The position numbers and the translations under genes are program-made. The notes beneath the pieces were generated by a model that saw nothing but the letters and a program-made list of their open reading frames with translations, was not told the DNA's origin and did no database searches. This document shows positions 32,575 through 40,997 of a DNA stretch of 64,000 nucleotides, piece after piece. Source of the stretch: Thomasclavelia cocleata (GTDB taxonomy: Bacteria > Bacillota_I > Bacilli_A > Erysipelotrichales > Coprobacillaceae); NCBI RefSeq assembly GCF_900102365.1, contig NZ_FOIN01000010.1, positions 1-64,000 of the forward strand, in the 5' to 3' direction. Each line of letters begins with the position of its first letter. Positions within the stretch are counted from its first letter, which is position 1.

Positions 32575-33504
32575 ATGGGGTTATTTTATACTTATCTAGG
32601 AGCTGTTGATCTAGGTTTAATATGGGGATTTTTAGCATTAGGTGTCTATATTACCTTTCGTTTATTAGACATTGCAGATTTAACTGTTGATGGTAGTTTT
32701 GCAACTGGTGGTGCTGTTTGTGCAGTCTGTGTCTTAAATAATATCCACCCCCTACTTGCAATCCTAGTTGCTATTCTAGCAGGATTTTTAGCTGGAGCCA
32801 TTACTGGTATTTTACACACAAAATGTAAGATACCTGCAATTCTTGCTGGTATCTTAACACAAATCGGTCTTTATTCAATTAATTTAAGAATCATGAGTGG
32901 ACGTGCTAATTTACCTCTAATTGCAGCAAACACACTATTTTCTGATTTATCTACAGCTTTAAATATCAACAAATATTATATTACATTAATCGTTGCTTTA
33001 ATCTTTGTAATTATCTTTATTGCTTTACTTTATTGGTTTTTTGGAACTGAAACAGGATCTTCAATTAGAGCTACTGGAAACAATGAGCAAATGGCTAGAT
33101 CTTTAGGAATCAATACTAATACAATGAAATTAATAGGATTAATGATTAGTAATGGATTGGTTGGTTTATCTGGCGGATTATATGCTTTATATGGTCAAGC
33201 AACTGATGTTAGAGTAGGAACAGGAGCTATTGTTATTGCTCTAGCTTCAATTGTTATTGGGGAAGTTGTTATTTCTGGTAAGAAAAGTGGTTTTGCTTTA
33301 AGACTAGCATCAATTGTTATTGGTTCAATTATATATCGTATTATTGTTGCACTTGTATTACAAATGGGATTAAATACTGATGATTTAAAATTATTGACTG
33401 CTATTTTAGTAGGTATTGCTTTAACAATTCCAATCATGCTTTCAAAACGAAAACAAGTTGCCACATATAAAAAATTAACAAAGGAGATTGATGAAAATGC
33501 TTAA
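32575..33504 (+). CDS. ABC importer permease (TrpY/LivH-like)
   Basis: The 309-residue protein has about eight to nine membrane helices and the BPD_transp_2 conserved stretches LTVDGSFATGGA, ATGNNEQMARSLGIN (the coupling loop to the ATPase) and GLSGGLYALYGQ. A single permease gene suggests a homodimeric pore. It begins 11 bases after the receptor gene with AGGAG upstream and overlaps the ATPase gene by 14 bases. Confidence 0.92.
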   Translation: MGLFYTYLGAVDLGLIWGFLALGVYITFRLLDIADLTVDGSFATGGAVCAVCVLNNIHPLLAILVAILAGFLAGAITGILHTKCKIPAILAGILTQIGLYSINLRIMSGRANLPLIAANTLFSDLSTALNINKYYITLIVALIFVIIFIALLYWFFGTETGSSIRATGNNEQMARSLGINTNTMKLIGLMISNGLVGLSGGLYALYGQATDVRVGTGAIVIALASIVIGEVVISGKKSGFALRLASIVIGSIIYRIIVALVLQMGLNTDDLKLLTAILVGIALTIPIMLSKRKQVATYKKLTKEIDENA

Positions 33505-34291
33505 ATTACAAAAAGTAAGTAAAACATTTAATCTTGGAACTGTTAATGAAAAGAAAGTTCTTCATGAAATTAATTTAGAATTAGAAGACGGTGACTTTGT
33601 TACAATTATTGGTGGAAATGGAGCTGGAAAATCCACTTTATTAAATATGATTTCTGGGCTATATCCTCTAGATTGTGGAATTATTACTCTTGATGGTGAA
33701 AACATTTCTTTACAACCTGAACATCAAAGAGCTAAAAAAATTGGTCGTTTGTTCCAAGACCCTATGTTGGGAACTGCTGGAGATATGCAAATATTAGAAA
33801 ATCTAGCACTTGCAAATCGTAGAGGTAAACGTCGTGGACTATCTTGGGGTGTTACCAAAGAAGAAAAAGAACAATACCGTGAACTTGTCAAGTCATTAAA
33901 CCTTGGTTTAGAAGATCGTTTAACAACCAAAATGGGCTTATTATCAGGTGGTCAAAGGCAAGCAATTACATTATTGATGGCAACATTACAAAAACCTAAA
34001 TTACTATTATTAGATGAACATACTGCTGCCCTAGACCCTGCCACTTCTGCTAAAGTTTTAAAATTAACTAATGAAATTGTAACAAAACAACATTTAACCG
34101 CTATGATGGTTACTCATAATATGCGTGATGCTATTGATGTTGGTAATCGTTTAATCATGATGTATAATGGACATATTATCTATGATGTAAAGGGTGAAGA
34201 AAAAAAGAAGCTAACTGTTGAAGATTTACTTCGTAAATTTGAAGAAGCTAGTGGTGAAGAATTTGCTAACGACAGAATGTTACTTGGATAG
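33491..34291 (+). CDS. ABC importer ATPase (TrpZ-like)
   Basis: The 266-residue protein has Walker A GGNGAGKST, Q-loop FQDPMLGTAGDMQILENL (typical of this branch), signature LSGGQRQA, Walker B LLLLDEHTAALDP and switch histidine in VTHNM. DEHTAALDP rather than DEPT is characteristic of the TrpZ-like group. ATG 33491 is preceded by AAGGAG. It completes the receptor-permease-ATPase set controlled by the Phe T-box. Confidence 0.93.
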   Translation: MKMLKLQKVSKTFNLGTVNEKKVLHEINLELEDGDFVTIIGGNGAGKSTLLNMISGLYPLDCGIITLDGENISLQPEHQRAKKIGRLFQDPMLGTAGDMQILENLALANRRGKRRGLSWGVTKEEKEQYRELVKSLNLGLEDRLTTKMGLLSGGQRQAITLLMATLQKPKLLLLDEHTAALDPATSAKVLKLTNEIVTKQHLTAMMVTHNMRDAIDVGNRLIMMYNGHIIYDVKGEEKKKLTVEDLLRKFEEASGEEFANDRMLLG

Positions 34292-34317
34292 AACTGTTTA
34301 TACAGTTCTATTTTTTT
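34290..34317 (+). terminator. Terminator of the ABC importer operon
   Basis: AGAACTG (34290-34296) and CAGTTCT (34303-34309) form a hairpin followed by seven T residues. It overlaps the end of the convergent DUF421 gene. Confidence 0.82.
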
Positions 34318-34940
34318 ATTACAAGTAACTTATCTTTTTCTAAAATACAATAAAAAACATCTTCAATATGATCAATATGTTGTTTCTTTAATTCTTTCTT
34401 CAACCAATTAAGATCACGATTCAGCAATTTCAAGTTATTTTCATCAACAATTCCATCACAAATCAATGCATCTGGAAGTTCAACTACACATTCATCCTTT
34501 GAAATAATAGACAATGAACCATTTGTTTCCAACAAAGCAAATTCTACTTTTGAAATACTATCAATATCATTAACTCTTAAATGATGTGATAAATCATCAA
34601 CTGTATAACGCTGCTTCTTCATTTTCTCTTGATCTAATTTTCCTTTAAAAATAATATATGTTGGTCTTCCTTCAAAAATATCACGTAATCTTTTTGATTT
34701 CATTGTTATCATTGAAACCAGGCGATCCACTACAATTAAAGTTATTGTTGCAATAACACCATGAAAAAAAGTAAAATCCTTATTACCAACTGTATCTGTC
34801 ATAATTTCAGCAATAATTAAAAATACAACAAAATCAAATACATTTAACTGACTAAATTCTTTTTTACCAAAAATTCTTAATAAAACACTTAAATAAATAT
34901 ATATACAAAGACTTATAAAAAACACTTCGAAGACATTCAT
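34308..34940 (-). CDS. DUF421 (YetF-like) membrane protein
   Basis: The 210-residue protein has three N-terminal membrane helices (about 1-75) and the YetF cytoplasmic domain: RLRDIFEGRPTYIIFKGKLDQEKMKKQRYTVDDL, followed by EFALLETNGSLSIISK. YetF proteins are linked to spore and membrane physiology in Bacillus but have no defined reaction. It reads convergently with the ABC importer and divergently from a small membrane protein. Confidence 0.88.
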   Translation of the reverse strand: MNVFEVFFISLCIYIYLSVLLRIFGKKEFSQLNVFDFVVFLIIAEIMTDTVGNKDFTFFHGVIATITLIVVDRLVSMITMKSKRLRDIFEGRPTYIIFKGKLDQEKMKKQRYTVDDLSHHLRVNDIDSISKVEFALLETNGSLSIISKDECVVELPDALICDGIVDENNLKLLNRDLNWLKKELKKQHIDHIEDVFYCILEKDKLLVIKK

Positions 34941-34989
34941 ATTTCACCAATCCTTAAATATAATATTAGTAAGATAACAAGGAGGAAAT

Positions 34990-35346
34990 ATGAAATCATA
35001 TTTAAAAATATACTTAAAATTCGCATTATTTATCCTAATTACCTTTACTATTACTAGTCTTATCTTAGCCTCTATTATTAGTTTTATTCATTTATCAAAC
35101 ATTATTTATCATACTATAATAAATCTTATTGCTGGTATTATAATGATTATCTGGGGATTTATGATTGTTAAAACATTTTCTAAAAATGCAATTTTGCATA
35201 GTTTATTATGTGGATTGATTTTTGCACTTATTGCTTTAATGATCAATATTAATGATATTAATCTCATTAATATCATTTCTCGACCATTTATTTTGATAAT
35301 GACTGTAATTATTCTATCTATGTATAAAAAGAAATTAGAAGTTTAA
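34990..35346 (+). CDS. Small four-helix membrane protein (TIGR04086-like)
   Basis: The 118-residue product is almost all hydrophobic, with four predicted helices near 8-30, 40-62, 68-86 and 94-112. Layout and the LLCGLIFALIALMININD segment resemble the TIGR04086/YrzE-type membrane proteins; this match is tentative. AAGGAGG lies 6 bases before the ATG. Function unknown. Confidence 0.6.
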   Translation: MKSYLKIYLKFALFILITFTITSLILASIISFIHLSNIIYHTIINLIAGIIMIIWGFMIVKTFSKNAILHSLLCGLIFALIALMININDINLINIISRPFILIMTVIILSMYKKKLEV

Positions 35347-35401
35347 ATTTTTAAAAATTTATCTATTCAAATCAAAAAAAGTTCATAACTATAATATTCA
35401 A

Positions 35402-37316
35402 ATAGGGTAGAGAAATAAATTAGTTTATTGCCCCTCCCATTGACCCGTACGTACGGGTCTCGTATACGGCTCTACATTTATATCGAAATTACAAACTCTT
35501 AAGATAGTAGTTAAGAGGATTGACTAAACCAGGTCTATCCCTTTTTTCTTTGCTTAGTACTTTTGGTGATAGTATAAAATTCACGACATCTAGTCCACTT
35601 CTTCTATACCACCCTAATCTTGTGTTTGCGCATTTATAGATTTCTTCGTCACTAAATTTACATTTGTATATGATATTCAATTTCATTAGATTTCTGTAAA
35701 TTGTCATTGGTTTCTTCCACTGTTTGATAATGATACATCTTATCTTGTGGCGTAACCATTGTCCAAATTCATCTATGAAGTTCTTCATACTTCCTATCTT
35801 AAAATAGTTTATCCACCCTCTCACTATTTGATTGACTTTTATAAATGTTATTGCGAGTGGTCTTGTTACTGCTTGTTTTCTTTTAAGATATTCTTGTATC
35901 TTTGAATATAAGCGTTTCTTTCTATCTTGAGTAGGTTGGCATCTCCATTCTTGACTATTCTTATAAAATGTAAATCCTAAGAATTGTCCTTTCATTGGTC
36001 GAACTACTTTTGTCTTTGTTGCACTAACTTTCAAGAATAGTTTTCTTTCTAACCACGATGTCACTGACTTCATTACTCGATTAGCACTCATTTCACTTTT
36101 TACAAAAATGATACAATCATCTGCATATCTCACAAATCTTAGATTTCTTGTTTCCAACTCTTTATCAAATTTGTCTAGGTAGATATTAGATAAAATCACA
36201 CTGATAGGTCCTCCTTGCGGTGTTCCTATTGTTGTGCTTTTAATAAGTCCATTATCTAATACTCCTGCTCTTAGATATGCTCGTATTAAATGTAATGTTG
36301 TTGCGTCATTTACTTTCTCTCTTAAGATTGAAATTAATTTATCGTGATTTACTGTATCAAAGAACTTTTCAATGTCTAAATCAACTATCCATTCATAACC
36401 CTCGTTCAAGTATTGTAGTACTTCTTCCATTGCCATATGCGCACTTCTTCTTGGTCGAAAACCAAAACTATGTTCACTGAATATTGGCTCATAGATTTCA
36501 CTTAATACTTGAAACATCGCTTGTTGGATAACTCGGTCTACTACTGTTGGTATTCCTAATGGTCTTTGTTTCCCATTTGCTTTTGGAATATATACTCTTT
36601 TAACGGGCATTGGTCGATATTGTTTGTTCATTATCTTAGAGATGAGTTCTTCTTGATATTGTTCAAACCAATATTCAATTTCTTGTACCTTCATTTTATC
36701 TATTCCTGGTGCTCCTTTATTTTGTTTGACCTTTTTGATTGCCATTTCTAAATTCTCTTTACTTAAAATCTTTTCCATTAATTTCATTTGCTGCTCCTCA
36801 TCTATTTGTAAATTTATTTGGAAACCTCCCAATTACCTTTACCATCTATGATTACGTTTCATAGTTCTAGGCTATCCTCATATTCGGATTATCCAAACAT
36901 TGCTTATAGTGATTTGCACTCTATAAACGTTTCAGTCCTTCTGTATTTCTACCTACTATGACTTCATCTGACTTCTTATGGTAAACCTTTTTCGACCGAG
37001 GGTACTATCACTGATTTTAAAGTTTACTAGACTTCCTCGTCCATAAGACCTCCCGGGGTAAGACATGAACCCTATTTCTTTCACAACGTCTTGATTTACT
37101 GTCTTGGTTTTACGTTTACCTTTTGAACTTCGGTTTGTATTGCAACCTTATCCACCATTTAGCCTCATCAAGTTTCTGTTCGTACGCTCAAAAGAATCGC
37201 TACACCACTTCCTTCACCCATGACATCACTATCAACGGCTTGTGGTTCACTACACTTGGCGGTAAATACCTGTGGTTGGTTTATCTCCAACTGAATTCGT
37301 GTCATGCCCGGCACAC
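35402..37316 (-). mobile_element. Group IIC intron
   Basis: The minus strand begins at 37316 with GTGTGCCGGGCATGACACG, close to the GUGUGCCCGGCAUGG 5' end of the Oceanobacillus iheyensis group IIC intron. CTTACCCCGGGAGGTCTTATGG near 37050 matches its mid-intron element. Domain V (GAGCCGTATACGAGACCC..) is at about 35441-35473 and domain VI ends at CTCTACCCTAT near 35402. The IEP lies within domain IV. The 5' exon is a terminator hairpin (37317-37363), the usual IIC target. The 3' end could be off by a base or two. Confidence 0.88.
35489..36787 (-). CDS. Group II intron reverse transcriptase/maturase
   Basis: The 432-residue protein has the RT fingers and palm (KGAPGIDKM, RPLGIPTVVDRVIQQA, HSFGFRPRRSAH, VDLDIEKFFDTVNHD), the active-site RYADD, and the maturase X domain (IVRGWINYFKIGSM). 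It has no endonuclease domain, as expected for IIC introns. It needs RT and maturase activity to splice and move the intron. The frame is intact, so the element may be active. ATG 36787 has GAGGAG upstream; a TTG 15 codons earlier is less likely. Confidence 0.95.
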   Translation of the reverse strand: MKLMEKILSKENLEMAIKKVKQNKGAPGIDKMKVQEIEYWFEQYQEELISKIMNKQYRPMPVKRVYIPKANGKQRPLGIPTVVDRVIQQAMFQVLSEIYEPIFSEHSFGFRPRRSAHMAMEEVLQYLNEGYEWIVDLDIEKFFDTVNHDKLISILREKVNDATTLHLIRAYLRAGVLDNGLIKSTTIGTPQGGPISVILSNIYLDKFDKELETRNLRFVRYADDCIIFVKSEMSANRVMKSVTSWLERKLFLKVSATKTKVVRPMKGQFLGFTFYKNSQEWRCQPTQDRKKRLYSKIQEYLKRKQAVTRPLAITFIKVNQIVRGWINYFKIGSMKNFIDEFGQWLRHKIRCIIIKQWKKPMTIYRNLMKLNIIYKCKFSDEEIYKCANTRLGWYRRSGLDVVNFILSPKVLSKEKRDRPGLVNPLNYYLKSL

Positions 37317-37363
37317 AACAAAAGAAACTAGACGTTTTAAACTTAATATCTAGTTTCTTTTTT
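37317..37363 (-). terminator. Terminator used as intron insertion site
   Basis: AAAGAAACTAGA and TCTAGTTTCTTT (12-base perfect arms, 37321-37332 and 37349-37360) form a hairpin on the minus strand. It is followed by TTTTGTT and then the intron 5' end at 37316. It would end the isochorismatase operon. Confidence 0.85.
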
Positions 37364-37437
37364 ATCAAAATACTTTTCCATATAAAATTTATAGATTAAA
37401 TCCTTAGTTAGTAATGCCAAAAATTATAAACTAAAAT

Positions 37438-37965
37438 TTATCTATTCATCAATTCAAGAGTTTTTTCAAACGATATACATTCTGCGTATCTTCCATTCCA
37501 CATAAACTCATTATAATATCTATAAGATTTTTCTGCTGTCATATACGCATTATCAAATGTACTGTTTGTATTAGCTGGAACAATCATTTTAAGTCCATGC
37601 TCAAAACCACATTTCACTGTTGCATCTATACAGTAATCTGTTTGTAGCCCTACAATAATAATTGTATCTTCGTTTTTTTCATGTAGGTAATCCAACAACC
37701 CTGTATCTTCTCTAAAAGCACTGTTTACATTTTTGTCAAAAACACGCTCATTTGGCATTGGCTGAAATTCTTCGTATATTTCATAGCCTAATGTGCCTTT
37801 AGTTAATTTCTGTCCGACACCATCATCATGTCTAACATAAATAACTTCTATATCATTATTGCGTGCCTCTTTGATTAGTGTTTTAATACGATATACAAAA
37901 GTCTGAAATTGATACAAGTCATCATTCATAATTAAATTTTGAGTATCAACAACTAACAATATCAT
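37438..37965 (-). CDS. Isochorismatase-family cysteine hydrolase
   Basis: The 175-residue enzyme has catalytic Asp in LLVVDTQN (about residue 7), a lysine in the PNERVFDKNVNSAF segment (here with the usual hydrophobic context), and nucleophile Cys in VGLQTDYCIDATV. It hydrolyses amide or vinyl-ether substrates such as nicotinamide or related compounds; the exact one is unknown. I start at ATG 37965 (GGGAGG upstream). It follows the BtrH-like gene by 27 bases and is probably in the same operon. Confidence 0.88.
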   Translation of the reverse strand: MILLVVDTQNLIMNDDLYQFQTFVYRIKTLIKEARNNDIEVIYVRHDDGVGQKLTKGTLGYEIYEEFQPMPNERVFDKNVNSAFREDTGLLDYLHEKNEDTIIIVGLQTDYCIDATVKCGFEHGLKMIVPANTNSTFDNAYMTAEKSYRYYNEFMWNGRYAECISFEKTLELMNR

Positions 37966-37992
37966 TCTATTACCTCCCAAATTCCAATTTAT

Positions 37993-39063
37993 CTATATCT
38001 CATCTAATCCTTTACTAACTAACTGATAAGCACTGCATTCTATTTCAGCAATATCTAAAATTACATCACTTGCTAATTTCATATCTTTTTTTGTATCTAA
38101 AATATAATCAATAAATATATTACATAATTTCTCAAATTGTTTTCCACTCTCTTTAAACAATTCCCCAGATTTAACCAAATTATTGTTTTTATATTCTTTA
38201 CCAAGTTCAATTAAAACTTTGCTCATTTTATCTCTTGAACACATAAATACAACTTCATCTTTTTTACTAATCCCATTCAGTCTATTTGGTGTTGTAGGAA
38301 CACTACCACAAAACTCAACAATATTTCTTAATATCTTATCAGTTTCTTGCTTTCCTAGTTCTTCTTCCCAATTAAGTATTTCTTTAGATAATTTTTTTAA
38401 TCCATTGATTCCCAAAAATTTTGTTGGTGGATTTAAAAACATATTGGATTTAAGTTTCATTGCTGACTTAAAAATATCTTTTTTACTATTTGGTCTATCC
38501 ATTCTAATAGTACATATTGTATTTGGTTTACACAACCCTTTGTATTCTGCATTCATACCTAAAAGCAAGTTTTCATAAGAGAGTTTTATAATTTCTTTTC
38601 TTCCACAATCATATAAAAATATATTCTTTTCTTCATCATCATATCCAATCATTAAAACATAATGAAACGGGATGTGTTCTTTATGGTAAAGCTTTGTATA
38701 ATATTCTAAATAATACATATCTAAAGCACCAATTACAACTGGAAAACCATTATCTATTTCTTTCTTTGCTTTGGTTAATGCTAATTCTGGACTTTTACAT
38801 TCTATATGATGATAGTTAAACCCCACTATTGGAGCAAGAAATTCATACATTTTCTTAGTTCTTCCATCTCCAAAAGATACCATTCTTTTTATATCTGCCT
38901 TATTAGTTTTTATATATGCAAAACTGCAAAATCCACTCATAGCAAAAAAGAATTGATCTGGAATTTTTTCACCAGTTTTATTCATATAAATATCTTCAAT
39001 ACCATTCCACATACATTCATAATCATCTAAATGATGTGAAAGATTCTCTATTATTTTTCTCAT
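37993..39063 (-). CDS. BtrH N-terminal / DUF4872-like protein
   Basis: The 356-residue product starts with HHLDDYECMWNGIEDIY and FFAMSGFCSFAY, followed by HYVLMIGYDDEEKNIFLYDCG, matching the butirosin-biosynthesis BtrH N-terminal domain, a papain-like/C39-like fold. The second half, to DILDIAEIECSAY, resembles DUF4872. In butirosin synthesis BtrH transfers an acyl chain; here no antibiotic cluster is present, so the substrate is unknown. The helical tail may dimerise. Operon with isochorismatase. Confidence 0.78.
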   Translation of the reverse strand: MRKIIENLSHHLDDYECMWNGIEDIYMNKTGEKIPDQFFFAMSGFCSFAYIKTNKADIKRMVSFGDGRTKKMYEFLAPIVGFNYHHIECKSPELALTKAKKEIDNGFPVVIGALDMYYLEYYTKLYHKEHIPFHYVLMIGYDDEEKNIFLYDCGRKEIIKLSYENLLLGMNAEYKGLCKPNTICTIRMDRPNSKKDIFKSAMKLKSNMFLNPPTKFLGINGLKKLSKEILNWEEELGKQETDKILRNIVEFCGSVPTTPNRLNGISKKDEVVFMCSRDKMSKVLIELGKEYKNNNLVKSGELFKESGKQFEKLCNIFIDYILDTKKDMKLASDVILDIAEIECSAYQLVSKGLDEI

Positions 39064-39092
39064 AAGTTACCATCCTTTCAAATAGTAATTTT

Positions 39093-39388
39093 CTATCTAT
39101 CAATCATAAACTGTATTTCATTCTTTAATTCTTCACTAAATTCATCTAAATCATCAAATTTAATAACACCTATTCTGTACCATCATTGATTTTCTCATAT
39201 CAATAACTACACCTATACTTTTTTATCTTTAAATATTCTTCTTTCTAAATCCCAAAAATTTTGTGAAGCTTTATTATTCCTTTGCAAAAGTTCAATATAT
39301 TCATTATTTAACTTTTGCATATAGTTTTCTTGCCAAATAATTATTTTTTTCTTAAAATTTTCAAATCTTTTTCATTTACATCATACAT
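39093..39388 (-). pseudogene. Frameshifted small conserved protein gene
   Basis: From ATG 39388 (GGAG upstream) the minus strand encodes MYDVNEKDLKILRKK, shifts frame at an A run, continues IIIWQENYMQKLNNEYIELL, QRNNKASQNFWDLERRIFKDKK, shifts again to IGVVIDMRKSMMVQ, and, after a small deletion, ends IKFDDLDEFSEELKNEIQF before TAG. The order matches a roughly 100-residue Firmicutes family that automated annotation often calls multidrug transporter although it has no membrane segment. At least three lesions are visible. Confidence 0.55.
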
Positions 39389-39515
39389 AATACACTTTCT
39401 CCTATGATATATCTTTTCTATGTAATTCTTGAATATTTTTTGATTACCTATGCTATAAATTTTTAAATACCCAAATAACCTTTAAATCATCTTAACCTTC
39501 TTAAACTATAACAAA

Positions 39516-39759
39516 TCAATAAGTTATTATCCCTTTTCCCTTACTATAAAATGCAGTTACATAATATGTATTTTTACCAAAACATTTTCTAGTTTCTAAT
39601 CCCCTCATCTGCATCCTTTGGTTTAAAAATAACATAATCATAGGTTTGATTAAAATCAAAACATATATATAAAGTTGTTACACTACTAGCCAATCGCCAA
39701 TAATCAATACCGCTACTTATATTAAAACCTATAGTAGAAACTGTTACAGAAAATGACAT
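39516..39759 (-). pseudogene. Possible decayed small protein gene
   Basis: ATG 39759 opens 56 codons (MSFSVTVSTIGFNISSG..FKPKDADEGIRN). After the stop at 39589, a shifted frame continues TRKCFGKNTYYVTAFYSKGKGIITY and stops. Joined, they look like one protein of about 80 residues with one frameshift. No family is recognised. Confidence 0.35.
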
Positions 39760-39802
39760 TTAACCTTGCATTCACTTCAAACATTCACACCATATTCATA
39801 TC

Positions 39803-39832
39803 AAAAAAGAACTAGTTACAATAACTAATTCT
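39803..39832 (-). terminator. greA terminator
   Basis: GAACTAGTTA (39809-39818) and TAACTAATTC (39822-39831) form a hairpin with one mismatch and a CAA loop, followed by six T residues on the minus strand. Confidence 0.8.
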
Positions 39833-39834
39833 TT

Positions 39835-40320
39835 TTAATTTTTAAATTCAATATTAATAATTCTTACATCATAAGGATCAGCGACCCCTACTGTAACAAT
39901 TTCATTTACACCATGACCTAATACAGCTTTAGCAAGTGGTGATTCATTTGAAATCTTACCATTTAAAGGATCAGTTTCAGTAAACCCTACAATTTGATAA
40001 CTTTCAGGTTCAGCATCCTTTTCAGATAAATCCAAAATAGTTACTGTAGTCCCAGGTTTAACTACTTTTAAATCCATTTGATCTTCAGAAATGATTTCTG
40101 CATTTTGAAGCATATAATCAATTTCTTTAATTCTTGATTCTAAGTGAGCTTGTTTTTCTCTTGCTGCATCATAGTCAGCATTTTCTGATAAGTCACCTTG
40201 AGAACGTGCTAATTGTAATTCTTCAATAACTTTTGGTCTTTCGACATTAATCAAGTTATCTCTTTCTTGCTCTAATTTTTCTAACCCACTTTGAGTTAAC
40301 AATACTTTTTCTTGTTCCAT
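39835..40320 (-). CDS. greA: Transcription elongation factor GreA
   Basis: The 161-residue protein has the N-terminal coiled coil with the tip sequence GDLSENADYDAARE (about 43-56), whose acidic residues enter the RNA polymerase channel to stimulate cleavage of backtracked RNA. The C-terminal FKBP-like domain contains NGKISNESPLAKAVLGHGVNE. It is the last gene of the mltG-to-greA block, in the same order as in Bacillus subtilis. GAGGTG precedes the ATG. Confidence 0.96.
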   Translation of the reverse strand: MEQEKVLLTQSGLEKLEQERDNLINVERPKVIEELQLARSQGDLSENADYDAAREKQAHLESRIKEIDYMLQNAEIISEDQMDLKVVKPGTTVTILDLSEKDAEPESYQIVGFTETDPLNGKISNESPLAKAVLGHGVNEIVTVGVADPYDVRIINIEFKN

Positions 40321-40373
40321 TATCTCACCTCGTAATCACTAATATAGCATATATCTAGCTAAATAGCTAGTCC

Positions 40374-40997
40374 TTATTCTTCAACGATTGAACAAATTTT
40401 AGTTATCAATAAATCAATTGCAACAGTATTACTGCCACCTTCTGGAATGATGATATGAGCATATTTTTTAGATGTCTCTATAAACTGCTCATGCATTGGT
40501 CTTACAGTTGTTAGATACTGATTACAAATAGAATCTAAACTTCGTCCTCTTTCTTTCATATCTCGTTGTAATCGCCGAATAAAACGAATATCTGCATCAG
40601 TATCGACATAAACCAAAATATCACAACGCTGTCTTATTTGAGACTCATTCAATACAAATAATCCCTCTAAAATAAAAACATCACGAGGATAAATAGTCTC
40701 AATTTCTTCTGCACGATTATGAAGTTCAAAATTATAAATAGGTTTTTGAATCGCTTGACCCGCTTTTAAGCAATCTAAATGCTTTACTAATAGTTCCATA
40801 TCAAAAGCAAAAGGATGATCATAATTAGTTAAAACTCTCTTTTCCATTGTTAAATGTGACTGATCTTTATAATAATCATCCAATTTAATAATTTTAATCG
40901 TATGTTTCCCTTTAAAATATTCATAGATTTTATAAGCAACAGCTGTTTTACCAGAAGCACTCCCTCCAGCAATTCCAATAATAACAGGTTTATCCAT
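40374..40997 (-). CDS. udk: Uridine kinase
   Basis: The 207-residue kinase has the P-loop GGSASGKT (about 10-17), the base-binding segment DDYYKDQSHL, NYDHPFAFD and the arginine-rich lid RFIRRLQRDMKERGRS. It phosphorylates uridine and cytidine in pyrimidine salvage. It overlaps the stop of the U32 gene by one base and precedes greA. Confidence 0.95.
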   Translation of the reverse strand: MDKPVIIGIAGGSASGKTAVAYKIYEYFKGKHTIKIIKLDDYYKDQSHLTMEKRVLTNYDHPFAFDMELLVKHLDCLKAGQAIQKPIYNFELHNRAEEIETIYPRDVFILEGLFVLNESQIRQRCDILVYVDTDADIRFIRRLQRDMKERGRSLDSICNQYLTTVRPMHEQFIETSKKYAHIIIPEGGSNTVAIDLLITKICSIVEE

